Shown here one piece after another: positions 34,737 through 42,321 of a stretch of 64,000 nucleotides of DNA. Both the position numbers and the translations under genes were made by a program. Where the stretch lies: NCBI RefSeq assembly GCF_013410545.1, contig NZ_JACCFV010000001.1, forward strand, positions 3,844,001-3,908,000, written 5' to 3'. This DNA comes from Pseudoclavibacter chungangensis. GTDB taxonomy: Bacteria > Actinomycetota > Actinomycetes > Actinomycetales > Microbacteriaceae. Below the pieces are notes generated by a model that was given only the letters and a program-made list of their open reading frames with translations, did no database searches and was not told the origin of the DNA. Numbering within the stretch: position 1 is the first letter of the stretch; the number at the start of each line of letters is the position of its first letter.

Positions 34737-35554
34737 TCGGGAACGCTCTCTCGTGGGGTGTTGGAGGCGTCGTCCTGGCGGGCGGCGTCGGATCGTGCGG
34801 TGTCAATGTGCGTGGTGTCGTCGGCGGCGGGGGAGTCCGCGGGGACGGAATCCATGGAGTCCGGGTGCGAAGAGTCCGGTCGCGACGAGCCGGAGGGTGC
34901 CGAGTCGGGGTGCGCCGTGTGTCGGGGCGCGGGACCATGATGTGCGGAGTCGGGCTGTGCGCGCCCGGCGACGGCACGTCCGCTGCCGACGACCGCGTGG
35001 AGCCAGTCGATCTCGTGGCCGCGGAGTCGATCGAGCAGGCCGTCGAGCCACGTGAGATCGGCTTCGAGCAGGTGCTGGTCGCGTTCGATCTCGAGGAGGA
35101 ACAGTGCGGGGACGCCACGGGTCCCGGCCTTGTCGAGGCCGGCGCGCTGTTCGGCCGCGAGCGTGGCCAGGGTCGCCCGGCGTCGGGTGAGGAGCGCGAT
35201 GACTTCCTCGAGGGGGAGGTTGTGGGACTCGGCGAGCGCGACGCGGAACTCCGCGGGGCGCCCGATGGTGTCGAGGTTGTGCCGGACCCATGCGGTGACC
35301 GCCTCGGTGCCGGCCTCGGTCAATCGATACGTCGTGCGCTCGGGGCGGCGGCCGTCTCGGTCGACGCCGAGTTCGACGACGAGGTGCTCGGCTTCGAGGC
35401 GGGAGACCGCGTTGTAGACGGCACCCGTGGTCGTGGGCACCAGGCGGTCGTCGTGGCGTTCGAGGAGGAGTCGACGCATCTCGTACGGGTGCATGTCACC
35501 TTCGCGCAGGAGTGCGAGAAGCATGACCCCGAGGGGCGTGAGTCGGGCGGTCAC
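34733..35554 (-). CDS. PadR-family regulator
   Basis: A 273-residue protein. The PadR winged helix spans residues ~5-80 (LGVMLLALLREGDMHPYEMRR, then TTTGAVYNAVSRLEAEHLV), and a helical Vir-type C-terminal domain reaches ~185. A long Ser/Asp/His/Pro-rich tail (~195-273) is unusual for the family and looks disordered. It is encoded first in an operon with the DHA2 exporter. The gap 35555-35761 holds the promoter: TTAGTACGCGCAAACTATACG (35573-35593) contains TAGT/ACTA dyad halves that could be its operator. Confidence 0.88.
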   Translation of the reverse strand: MTARLTPLGVMLLALLREGDMHPYEMRRLLLERHDDRLVPTTTGAVYNAVSRLEAEHLVVELGVDRDGRRPERTTYRLTEAGTEAVTAWVRHNLDTIGRPAEFRVALAESHNLPLEEVIALLTRRRATLATLAAEQRAGLDKAGTRGVPALFLLEIERDQHLLEADLTWLDGLLDRLRGHEIDWLHAVVGSGRAVAGRAQPDSAHHGPAPRHTAHPDSAPSGSSRPDSSHPDSMDSVPADSPAADDTTHIDTARSDAARQDDASNTPRESVPE

Positions 35555-35761
35555 TTTGATCCTCTCCGCAAATTAGTACGCGCAAACTATACGCCTGGTT
35601 CGAGAACGCGCAAGGCGCGGGCGCGGCGTCGAGCGGCGTTCCCACGGAGGGGTCGCGACTGTGGCGGGTCGAATCGTGGTGGCGCGACCGGAGCTCATGC
35701 CGGTGCGGCGGCCGTGTGGCTCGGGGGCCCGGGGGCCGGGGTGCGGCGGCGTGGCTGCGAG
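35555..35761. promoter_or_regulatory. PadR promoter/operator region
   Basis: TAGTACGCGCAAACTA (35574-35589) is an inverted TAGT...ACTA element 20 bases upstream of the PadR start. The remainder (35600-35760) lies past the end of the TetR gene and holds no recognised feature. Confidence 0.4.
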
Positions 35762-36346
35762 TCAGTCGGCGCGGCGGACCGTGAGTGTCGAGGCGAGGTC
35801 GATGTCGGAGGGGCCGCCGGGGACGCCGGCGCGATGGACGAGGACGGCGCCGAAGATCGCGCTCCAGAAGGTGCGTACGTCGCGTGCGACGCCCTGCTCG
35901 CTCACCCAACCCCGCTCGGACATGATGCGTTCGAGGTAGCGCTCGGACTGGCGGAACAGGAGGTCGATGAGCGTGCGGAGCGTCGGTTGCGCGGGAGGGT
36001 TGTCCTGTGCGATCGCGAGCGCTGCGACGACGTGGGGCATCGATGGGACGTGCATCGCGGTGCGGGCGATCGCAGCGCGGAAGGACTCGGGCGTGCGCAT
36101 GTGGCGGCCGGCCGACTGGATGCGTTCCGTGTCGAGGAGCAGGAGGTTGAACGAGGCCTCGATGACGAGGGCGTCCTTCGATCCGAAATGGTGCGTGATC
36201 TGGTTGGGGTAGACCTCGGCGGCCTCGGAGATCGCACTGACCGTGACGCCGGGCCCGTGCTCGCGAAGAAGCCCCATGGCCGCCTTGCGGATGCGCGACC
36301 GCGTTGCCGCGCCACGATGCGGGCGGTGTCGGGCGCGAGATTCCAT
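35762..36346 (-). CDS. TetR-family regulator
   Basis: A 194-residue regulator with N-terminal HTH (AAMGLLREHGPGVTVSAISE, then VYPNQITHHFGSKDALVIEA) and a helical ligand domain. It is divergent from the ketoacyl synthase gene; several overlapping palindromes between the two starts (36354-36391) are candidate operators. TetR proteins next to fatty-acid synthesis genes often sense acyl-CoA or fatty acids; that is inference here. Confidence 0.88.
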   Translation of the reverse strand: MESRARHRPHRGAATRSRIRKAAMGLLREHGPGVTVSAISEAAEVYPNQITHHFGSKDALVIEASFNLLLLDTERIQSAGRHMRTPESFRAAIARTAMHVPSMPHVVAALAIAQDNPPAQPTLRTLIDLLFRQSERYLERIMSERGWVSEQGVARDVRTFWSAIFGAVLVHRAGVPGGPSDIDLASTLTVRRAD

Positions 36347-36353
36347 CCTGTGA

Positions 36354-36391
36354 TTGTATGTGATACAAGTTTACTTGGTCGTCATACAAGT
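36354..36391. promoter_or_regulatory. TetR operator cluster upstream of the ketoacyl synthase
   Basis: TTGTAT-GTG-ATACAA (36354-36368) is a perfect 15-base palindrome; CAAGT-TT-ACTTG (36367-36378) overlaps it; ACTTG-GTCGTCATA-CAAGT (36374-36392 approx.) follows. The region is distinctly AT-rich and contains the divergent promoters. Confidence 0.7.
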
Positions 36392-36410
36392 TCTATCGAG
36401 GGAGCAGCTC

Positions 36411-37631
36411 ATGCGCGTCGTCATCACCGGTTACGGGGCCGTGACCCCGCTCGGCAACGGCGTCGAGGCACTGTGGAGCGGGCTGCTCGAGGGGCGGTCG
36501 GGAATCGCGGAACTGCCCTCGGAGGGTGGCCTGTGGGATGTGCTCCCGGTTCGGGTGGGTGCCGCCGTGCCGTTCGATGTCGTGGCGACGCTCGGTGCGG
36601 TCAAGGCGCGACGTGTGGATCGGAGTCAGCAGTTCGCGCTTCTCGCGGCGCAGGAGGCGTGGGATGACGCGGGAGCACCCGAGGTCGACGGTGACCGGTT
36701 CGCGGTCGTGGTCGGGACGGGGATCGGTGGGGTCGAGACGCTCCTGACGCAGGACGACGTGCTGGAGGCGTCGGGGGCGCGTCGGGTGTCGCCGCGCGCG
36801 GTGCCGATGCTCATGCCGAACGGGGCGTCGGCGCAGGTCAGTATCGAGTTCGGGGCGCGTGCGGGGACGTTCACGACGGCGTCGGCGTGTGCGTCGGGTG
36901 CCGAGGCGATCGCGATGGGCGCGCGGCTGATTCGTGAGGGCGATGCGGATATCGTCATCGCCGGTGGCGTCGAGGCGGCGGTGACGCCGCTCACGATGGC
37001 CGCGTTCGCGCAATCGCAGGCGCTCGCGAAGCCGGACGAGTTGCCGGTCGATCGGCTGTCGCGGCCGTTCGACGTGACGCGGCGCGGGTTCGTGCTCGGT
37101 GAGGGCGCGGGGCTCGTGGTGCTCGAGTCGGAGGCGCACGCGGCCGCGAGGGGTGCCCGCGCGCGTGTCGTGTTGGGCGGTTTCGGTGTGACCTCCGACG
37201 CGTTCCACATCACGGCGACGGAGCCGGACGGGCGAGGTCAGGCGCGCGCGATGGCGAAGGCGATGCGCATGGCCGAACTCGAGCCGACGGACATCGTGCA
37301 CGTCAACGCACATGCGACCTCGACCCCCGTGGGCGATGTGAGCGAGGCGGCATCCGTGCGAGCCGCGATCGGCGACCACGTGACGGTGACCGCGCCGAAG
37401 TCGGCGATCGGCCACCTCGTGGGTGGCGCGGGCGCGGTCGAGGCGATCATCGCGGCGAAGAGCGTCGAGACGGGACTCGTGCCGCCGACCCGCAACCTCA
37501 CCGAGATCGATCCCGAGATCGGGCTCGATGTCGTGACGGGCGCGCCGCGCGAGGGGGCCGTGCCTGCGGCCATCAGCAATTCGTTCGGGTTCGGCGGCCA
37601 GAACGTGTCGCTCGCGCTCCAGGCGGTGTAG
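36411..37631 (+). CDS. Beta-ketoacyl-ACP synthase II-like enzyme (KAS II)
   Basis: A 406-residue thiolase-fold condensing enzyme. C160 in TASACASGAEA is the acylated nucleophile; H301 in HVNAHATSTPVGD, K330 and H335 in APKSAIGHLVGGAGA complete the Cys-His-His set with Lys. It elongates acyl chains with malonyl-ACP. ATG 36411 follows GAGGGAGC. It stands alone, without fabD, fabH or acpP, and has its own divergent TetR, so it is probably a second, regulated KAS adjusting membrane lipids rather than the housekeeping enzyme (inference). Confidence 0.92.
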   Translation: MRVVITGYGAVTPLGNGVEALWSGLLEGRSGIAELPSEGGLWDVLPVRVGAAVPFDVVATLGAVKARRVDRSQQFALLAAQEAWDDAGAPEVDGDRFAVVVGTGIGGVETLLTQDDVLEASGARRVSPRAVPMLMPNGASAQVSIEFGARAGTFTTASACASGAEAIAMGARLIREGDADIVIAGGVEAAVTPLTMAAFAQSQALAKPDELPVDRLSRPFDVTRRGFVLGEGAGLVVLESEAHAAARGARARVVLGGFGVTSDAFHITATEPDGRGQARAMAKAMRMAELEPTDIVHVNAHATSTPVGDVSEAASVRAAIGDHVTVTAPKSAIGHLVGGAGAVEAIIAAKSVETGLVPPTRNLTEIDPEIGLDVVTGAPREGAVPAAISNSFGFGGQNVSLALQAV

Positions 37632-37677
37632 CTCGCGCGCGCCAGGCTGTGTAGCTCTCGCGCGCCAGGCTGTGTAG
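37611..37677 (+). repeat. Triplicated 3' end of the ketoacyl synthase gene
   Basis: The last codons and stop (CTCGCGCTCCAGGCGGTGTAG, 37611-37631) are followed by two 23-base near-copies (37632-37654 and 37655-37677), each ending CCAGGCTGTGTAG. Only the first is in frame. Confidence 0.75.
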
Positions 37678-38196
37678 TCGGGGAGACGCGCCCGTGCCCG
37701 AACCCAGGGGTGCGCGGCTGGGCGGAGTAGAAGCGTCGACCGGGAGGACTGGTGTGCCCGGTTTCGTGCGGCAGCGCCGGAGACACCGAGGCCGAGGCGG
37801 CGAGATCGTCCGCCACCGATCGGGGGCGCGGGTGGCTCGGTAGCGATCGGGAGGCAGATGCCGCGTGGCCTGGTGGATGTGGCGGTGACGGGGAGACCGA
37901 GGTCGCGCTGTCGAGGTCGAGTGCCTGGTCGGTGTGGGAGTGATGGGGAGGCTGGGGCCGGGCCGTTGAGGTCGAGTGCCTGGTTCGTCTTGCAGGACCG
38001 GGTCGCTTGGATGGAGATGTCGAGACCAACTGGTCTCGCTCGTACTGCTGTGACCGGACAGGCGACATCGAGCGACTCGCACCGAGCCGCGGCGATCGGA
38101 CAGCCGAGACAAGGGCGCCTTGGTCGGAGCGGTCAGCGGTCAGCGGTCTGGGGTCAGCGGCCGTCGGCCGGGCGGTCTCTGCAGGGGCATCCGGAT
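37678..38196. other. Non-coding gap between convergent genes
   Basis: About 520 bases between the KAS gene and the DUF222 stop. GAGGTCGAGTGCCTGGT occurs twice (around 37914 and 37968), and other irregular GC-rich repeats occur. No credible gene or T-tracted terminator is visible. Confidence 0.4.
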
Positions 38197-40008
38197 TCAG
38201 AACGGTGGCGGATCGCACCCGGCGTCGGCGGCGGTGGCGCCGGCGGCGGGGTCGGGGTGCGCCTTGCTCCCGACGCTCCCCGGTCGTTGCCTGCGTGGGA
38301 CGGCTCGGCGTTGTGCGGTCGCGCGTGCCACGGTGGATGTCTCGAGCTCGGGGTCGAACTCGAACTCCGCTTCCATGCTCGTGCGTGGACGTTCGGTGAC
38401 CGGTCGAATCGTGGGTGCGATCGAGTGTTCGGAGGTGTCGAGCGCGCGAACCAACCCCGCAGGCTGTGCCGGGCGGGCGTCTCCGCCTGGTGGGTGGCCG
38501 CCGCCGTTTGGTGAGTGGGCGCCTCCGCTTGGCGGATGGCCGCCGGCCGGTGGTTGGCCGCCTCCGCCTGGCGGATGTTCGTGCTCGTCGTCGTGGTGGT
38601 ATGCCCAGGAGGGGCGGAATCGTGGCCCGATGGGAACGGGTCGGTCGCTGTACCGGTCGCCGTTGGGTGAGAACCACACCAACCGCCCCGGCTCGCGTTG
38701 TTCGACGCGCCAGCGGGTGGCGTGCTTGAAGGCGTGGTGTCGGCGGCACAGGTGCGCCATGTTCCCGAGCGAGGACGTGCCGCCGTCGGTGACCGCGATG
38801 GTGTGGTCGATATCGCACCGCCTGGCGGGGCGGGTGCAGCCAGGGAAGCGGCAGTGCCCGTCCCGCACGCGGAGGAACTCGCGCTGCGCCGCCGTCGGGA
38901 AGCGCGTGTCGCTCTCGCGAGCGACGCCCGTGATCGGATCGGTCAGCACCCGCAGGAACGACGGTGCACGCGAGGCGAGTTCCCGCGCCTGCTCCACCGG
39001 AACCGGCACCACGCCGTCCAACAACGCGGGATCATCACCACCATCGAGAAGGGACAGGACGGGCACCGTGATCGCGACGCGCGCGTTGATGCCGCCGGCC
39101 GCGCCGTGCGGTGACCCGCACCCGTCCGCGGGGTCGCTGGTGAGGACGAGTTCGCACAGCAGGTCCGCGCGGATCTGATCGTGCGTGCGAGGTTCGTCCG
39201 GCCCGGTGAGGGCTTTGGCCTGTTCGGTGAGGCGGTCGAGCATTGCCGCGCCGAGGAGGGTGGGGACGTGTGCTTCGAGTCGGCTCATGCCGTCGTCCTC
39301 GTGCACGACCCGCACCCCGCGCTGTTCGCGCGCGATCTTGTGGCGCTCGTCGAGGCTCTCCCGCATGAGCGTCTGCGCGGCGCGCCGCGCGCGAGCCCGC
39401 AACCTGGCGGGCGTCTCCCGCGAGGCCCCGTCGACCACGGCACGTTCGTACGCTTTGCGGGCGTCGTCGTCGGGGAGGCGTCGTCCTTCCGCGAGGATCA
39501 CGCGCACGTGCGCGAGCGAGAGGTGCCCGTCCCGGAGCATTCCTTCCGTGGCGGGGAACGCGTCGCGAAGCATGAGGCTCTCGCCGAGCTCCCGCGACAC
39601 GACCGGCTCGGACCGCGCGGTCGCGAGCGCGAGCTGGGCGGTGCGTTCACGCATCGCCGTCACCACCGCATCATCACTCCCGGGAAACTCCTCCCGAGCA
39701 CTGGCGAGGGTCGCTTCGTGGATGAACGCGAGCAGCTCTGCACGGCGGGCTTCGGCCTTCGCGATGAGCTTGTCCTCGGCACGGATCGCGTCCAGCGCCA
39801 GGTCGAAGGCTTCGTCGTGGGCACCGATGCCGTCGAGGTGCTGCAGGCGCATCATGAACGCAACGTGCGGCGCGAGACGCGCCTGACCACGCGGCCGAGA
39901 GCGCGCGTCACCACCAGCCGACGGGCGCGCGTCACCACCGACCGCCGGACGCGAGGCCGCGTCCGGGGCCGGTGCGGCAGCGGTGCCGTCGTGCTCGTGA
40001 TCGTTCAT
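38197..40008 (-). CDS. DUF222 / HNH endonuclease-domain protein
   Basis: A 603-residue protein with a helical DUF222 domain (~55-330) and an HNH nuclease motif: CRFPGC, then RRCDIDHTIAVTDGG, N, and LCRRHHAFKH (~383-430). This family is expanded in actinobacteria and is the protein of the mycobacterial REP13E12 repeats; its role is uncertain. The last ~120 residues are Pro/Gly/His-rich (PPGGGGQPPAGGHPPSGG) and probably disordered. ATG 40008 is chosen because it overlaps, as ATGA, the stop of an upstream small ORF; GTG 40014 is an alternative. Confidence 0.88.
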   Translation of the reverse strand: MNDHEHDGTAAAPAPDAASRPAVGGDARPSAGGDARSRPRGQARLAPHVAFMMRLQHLDGIGAHDEAFDLALDAIRAEDKLIAKAEARRAELLAFIHEATLASAREEFPGSDDAVVTAMRERTAQLALATARSEPVVSRELGESLMLRDAFPATEGMLRDGHLSLAHVRVILAEGRRLPDDDARKAYERAVVDGASRETPARLRARARRAAQTLMRESLDERHKIAREQRGVRVVHEDDGMSRLEAHVPTLLGAAMLDRLTEQAKALTGPDEPRTHDQIRADLLCELVLTSDPADGCGSPHGAAGGINARVAITVPVLSLLDGGDDPALLDGVVPVPVEQARELASRAPSFLRVLTDPITGVARESDTRFPTAAQREFLRVRDGHCRFPGCTRPARRCDIDHTIAVTDGGTSSLGNMAHLCRRHHAFKHATRWRVEQREPGRLVWFSPNGDRYSDRPVPIGPRFRPSWAYHHDDEHEHPPGGGGQPPAGGHPPSGGAHSPNGGGHPPGGDARPAQPAGLVRALDTSEHSIAPTIRPVTERPRTSMEAEFEFDPELETSTVARATAQRRAVPRRQRPGSVGSKAHPDPAAGATAADAGCDPPPF

Positions 40009-40193
40009 ACCCACACCCCATCACCACCCACGGACATTGCGATCGGCCGGCGAAGTCGGGTGGATGAACCTCCGGGGTGCGGCAGGCACGACCCCGAGAT
40101 CGCGAAACGGCGCACGTGACCGCCAGCCGCGGGACACGCGCAGGTGTCCGAGGCAGGGGCGGCGGCGCTGCCGTCGGGCTCGTGATCGTTCAT
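40005..40193 (-). CDS. Upstream ORF a, DUF222 N-terminal fragment (62 codons)
   Basis: Starts MNDHEPDGSAAAPASD, copying the DUF222 N-terminus (MNDHEHDGTAAAPAPD), then diverges. Its TGA (40007-40005) overlaps the DUF222 ATG as ATGA. Whether a peptide accumulates is unknown; the arrangement suits translational coupling. Confidence 0.45.
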   Translation of the reverse strand: MNDHEPDGSAAAPASDTCACPAAGGHVRRFAISGSCLPHPGGSSTRLRRPIAMSVGGDGVWV

Positions 40194-40378
40194 ACCCACA
40201 CCCCATCACCACCCACGGACATTGCGATCGGCCGGCGAAGTCGGGTGGATGAACCTCCGGGGTGCGGCAGGCACGACCCCGAGATCGCGAAACGGCGCAC
40301 GTGACCGCCGGCCGCGGGACACGCGCTGGCGTCCGAGGCAGGGGCGGCGGCGCTGCCGTCGGGCTCGTGATCGTTCAT
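40190..40378 (-). CDS. Upstream ORF b, DUF222 N-terminal fragment (62 codons)
   Basis: A near-identical duplicate of ORF a, 185 bases upstream. Its TGA (40192-40190) overlaps the ATG of ORF a at 40193 as ATGA, giving a daisy chain b, a, DUF222. Confidence 0.45.
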   Translation of the reverse strand: MNDHEPDGSAAAPASDASACPAAGGHVRRFAISGSCLPHPGGSSTRLRRPIAMSVGGDGVWV

Positions 40379-40390
40379 ATCCACACCCCA

Positions 40391-40588
40391 TCACCACCCA
40401 CGGACAATCCGATCCGGCCACGGACCGGACACCGCGACGAGAGCGGGAACGGGGTTCGGGAAAACCCTCGAATGGTTGCGCGCTCGACCACGAACTGCAC
40501 GAAGGCTCACGTCACCGCCGGCCGACGGACGCGAGGCCGCGTCCGGAGCCGGGGCGACAGCAGTGCCGTCGGGCTCGTGATCGTTCAT
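40391..40588 (-). CDS. Upstream ORF c, DUF222 N-terminal fragment (65 codons)
   Basis: Starts MNDHEPDGTAVAPAPDAASR, closer to the real DUF222 N-terminus than ORFs a and b, and diverges after ~27 codons. It ends 13 bases before the ATG of ORF b. Upstream (40600-40647) a 24-base unit beginning ATTACCACCCTCGGACACTC is tandemly duplicated. Confidence 0.4.
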   Translation of the reverse strand: MNDHEPDGTAVAPAPDAASRPSAGGDVSLRAVRGRARNHSRVFPNPVPALVAVSGPWPDRIVRGW

Positions 40589-40599
40589 GCCCACACTCC

Positions 40600-40647
40600 A
40601 TTACCACCCTCGGACACTCCGTCATTACCACCCTCGGACACTCCGTC
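40600..40647. repeat. 24-base tandem duplication
   Basis: ATTACCACCCTCGGACACTC plus CGTC occurs twice head to tail (40600-40623, 40624-40647), upstream of ORF c on the minus strand; it extends the ACCACCC motif found before each DUF222 start copy. Confidence 0.8.
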
Positions 40648-40762
40648 CCGGCTCTTCGATCCGACATGGATCGATGCTGGGTCAGCGGCTGAAGCGACGC
40701 TGCGCGCGTGGCGTCGTCGGCAGGCGAGGCAGGCGAGCCAGGGAACGCTGCGGCCCTTTACC

Positions 40763-42246
40763 GGCTCTGCGCATTCTAGGTGGGGGTGAGGGGGTCAAGT
40801 CCGCCGGCGATCAGGAGCATGCGGAGCCGGTAGTTGTCGTAGTTGGTGAAGCCGCGGGCGATCCGGCGGGCGAGTTCGATGAGCCCATTCACGGCCTCGG
40901 TGCCGCCGTTGGATGAGCGTCCTGTCGCCCAGTAGGCCAGGAACGCGGCTCGCCACTGGGTGAGGGTGCGGCCGAGGCGGGCGATTTCGGGGATCGGGCA
41001 GGACGGGAACGATTCGAGAACCTTCTCGGCGATCTTGTGCCCTTCGACCAGGTTGGGGTGCCGGTAGGCGTCGCGGAGCTGCTGGGCGGCGTGCCAGGCG
41101 ACTTCAACTTCAACGTGCTCCTCCCTCGTCGCGAACGCCGCGTCGAGCCGGGACCGCTGCCTGTCGGTGAGGCGCTCCCGTCCGGCGCGGAGGATGTTGC
41201 GGATCCCGTAGAGCGGATCTCCCTTGCAGCCGCGATGGCCGAGGGTGTCTTGCTGGACGCGGCGACGGACGTCATCAACCGCGGCGGTGCCGAGCTTGAC
41301 GACGTGGAACGCGTCCAGCACCGCGGTCGCGTCGTCGAGTTCGTCGTCGAGGGCCTTCTTGTAGCCGGCGAACGGGTCAAGAGCTGCGATCTTCACCCCG
41401 GCACGGAACTGTTCGTCCCGCTCCTTGATCCAGTCTGCGTACGCCTTCGAGGATCGACCTGGCACCAGGTCCAGCAGTCGCGCCCGCACGCGTCCCGTGG
41501 CGTCTCGGGTCAGGTCGACCATCCCGGTCAGCTCCTTCGGACCGCGCCCGCCGTCGGCGACGGGCTTCGTGGACACGTGATGCCACAGGTGCTCGTCCAC
41601 GCCGAGCACCTCGACGCCATCGAACCGGCCAGGGTCCTGCTCGCGGCGCTGCAACTCGGCCTCCACGTGCGTCCAGACCGTGCGCCACGCGACGCGCAGC
41701 TGCCGAGCGACACCGCGCACTGACGCGTTCTCGCGGCGCATCTGCGCCACCGCCCACGCCACCGCGCGAGCCGTCAGCGCTTTGTTGGCCGCCGCGACGG
41801 CCGGGTTCTGCTCCGTGAATGAGCGCACCCCGCACCCGTCCTGGCGACACCGCCAGCGGCGCTTGCGCCACCGGACCCGAACCGGAGTCCCGCCCATCGG
41901 GGCGTCCGTCAGAACGAGCACCTTCCGTCCCGCCGACTCCGCGACCACTCCGCACTCAGGGCAGCCGACCGGACCCGGCGGCGACTCGGCATCGATCACG
42001 AGCACGCCATCGCCGCGACGCTCGACCCCGGCCACCCGGAGCCCGTCGAGTCCGACGAGCAGGTCGCAGCGATCACAGTAGACAGCAGAACATGGGCGCG
42101 CGGCGGCGCAGCGCGTAGCATCAGGCACGGGTCGAGGTCTCCGGACGAACAGGTTGCTTGGTCGCTACCGATCCTCCGGGCCTCGACCCACCTCACCCCG
42201 TCACGCCACGCCCGAGCGCCTCACCCCACCCAGAATGCGCAGAGCC
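40763..42246 (-). mobile_element. ISL3-family insertion sequence, copy B
   Basis: The terminal inverted repeats begin GGCTCTGCGCATTCT at 40763 and end at 42246 (reverse complement), matching over about 27 bases with one substitution and one indel. Total 1484 bases with one transposase. The neighbouring octamers (CCTTTACC and GCCAAAGC) do not match, so no target duplication is visible. Confidence 0.88.
40776..42128 (-). CDS. ISL3-family transposase (copy B)
   Basis: A 450-residue transposase, complete for the family. It has an N-terminal zinc ribbon (CDRC, then CPEC), a second cysteine set (CRQDGC), an HTH (SVRGVARQLRVAWRTVWTHV), DDE residues in VLGVDEHLWH, ALDPFAGYK and the Glu of GGTEAVNGLIELARR, and the C-terminal RMLLIAGGLDP block. 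It shares roughly two thirds of its residues by eye with copy C. GTG 42128 gives MPDATRC; an ATG at 42121 is out of frame. Confidence 0.92.
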   Translation of the reverse strand: MPDATRCAAARPCSAVYCDRCDLLVGLDGLRVAGVERRGDGVLVIDAESPPGPVGCPECGVVAESAGRKVLVLTDAPMGGTPVRVRWRKRRWRCRQDGCGVRSFTEQNPAVAAANKALTARAVAWAVAQMRRENASVRGVARQLRVAWRTVWTHVEAELQRREQDPGRFDGVEVLGVDEHLWHHVSTKPVADGGRGPKELTGMVDLTRDATGRVRARLLDLVPGRSSKAYADWIKERDEQFRAGVKIAALDPFAGYKKALDDELDDATAVLDAFHVVKLGTAAVDDVRRRVQQDTLGHRGCKGDPLYGIRNILRAGRERLTDRQRSRLDAAFATREEHVEVEVAWHAAQQLRDAYRHPNLVEGHKIAEKVLESFPSCPIPEIARLGRTLTQWRAAFLAYWATGRSSNGGTEAVNGLIELARRIARGFTNYDNYRLRMLLIAGGLDPLTPT

Positions 42247-42321
42247 GCCAAAGCTGCTTCGTCCGCGGGAATCGGCGGCGGTGGAACAGGGGAATATCCT
42301 CCATCGTCGCTTCCGATATCT
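42247..42321. other. Short spacer between two ISL3 elements
   Basis: 75 bases including the left copy of the copy C target duplication (42314-42321). Confidence 0.6.

Larger units (their letters stand above)
39994..40410. repeat. 185-base tandem duplication of the DUF222 gene's 5' region
   Basis: Two almost identical 185-base units (39994-40178 and 40179-40363) and the first ~47 bases of a third (40364-40410) each contain the Shine-Dalgarno/start region and first codons of the DUF222 gene. A diverged fourth start lies at 40574-40590. Because 185 is not a multiple of three, the frame shifts by two per unit, creating stop/start overlaps. Confidence 0.85.

Noticed and set aside
40755..42254. 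Target site duplication around ISL3 copy B
   Set aside because: CCTTTACC and GCCAAAGC do not match.
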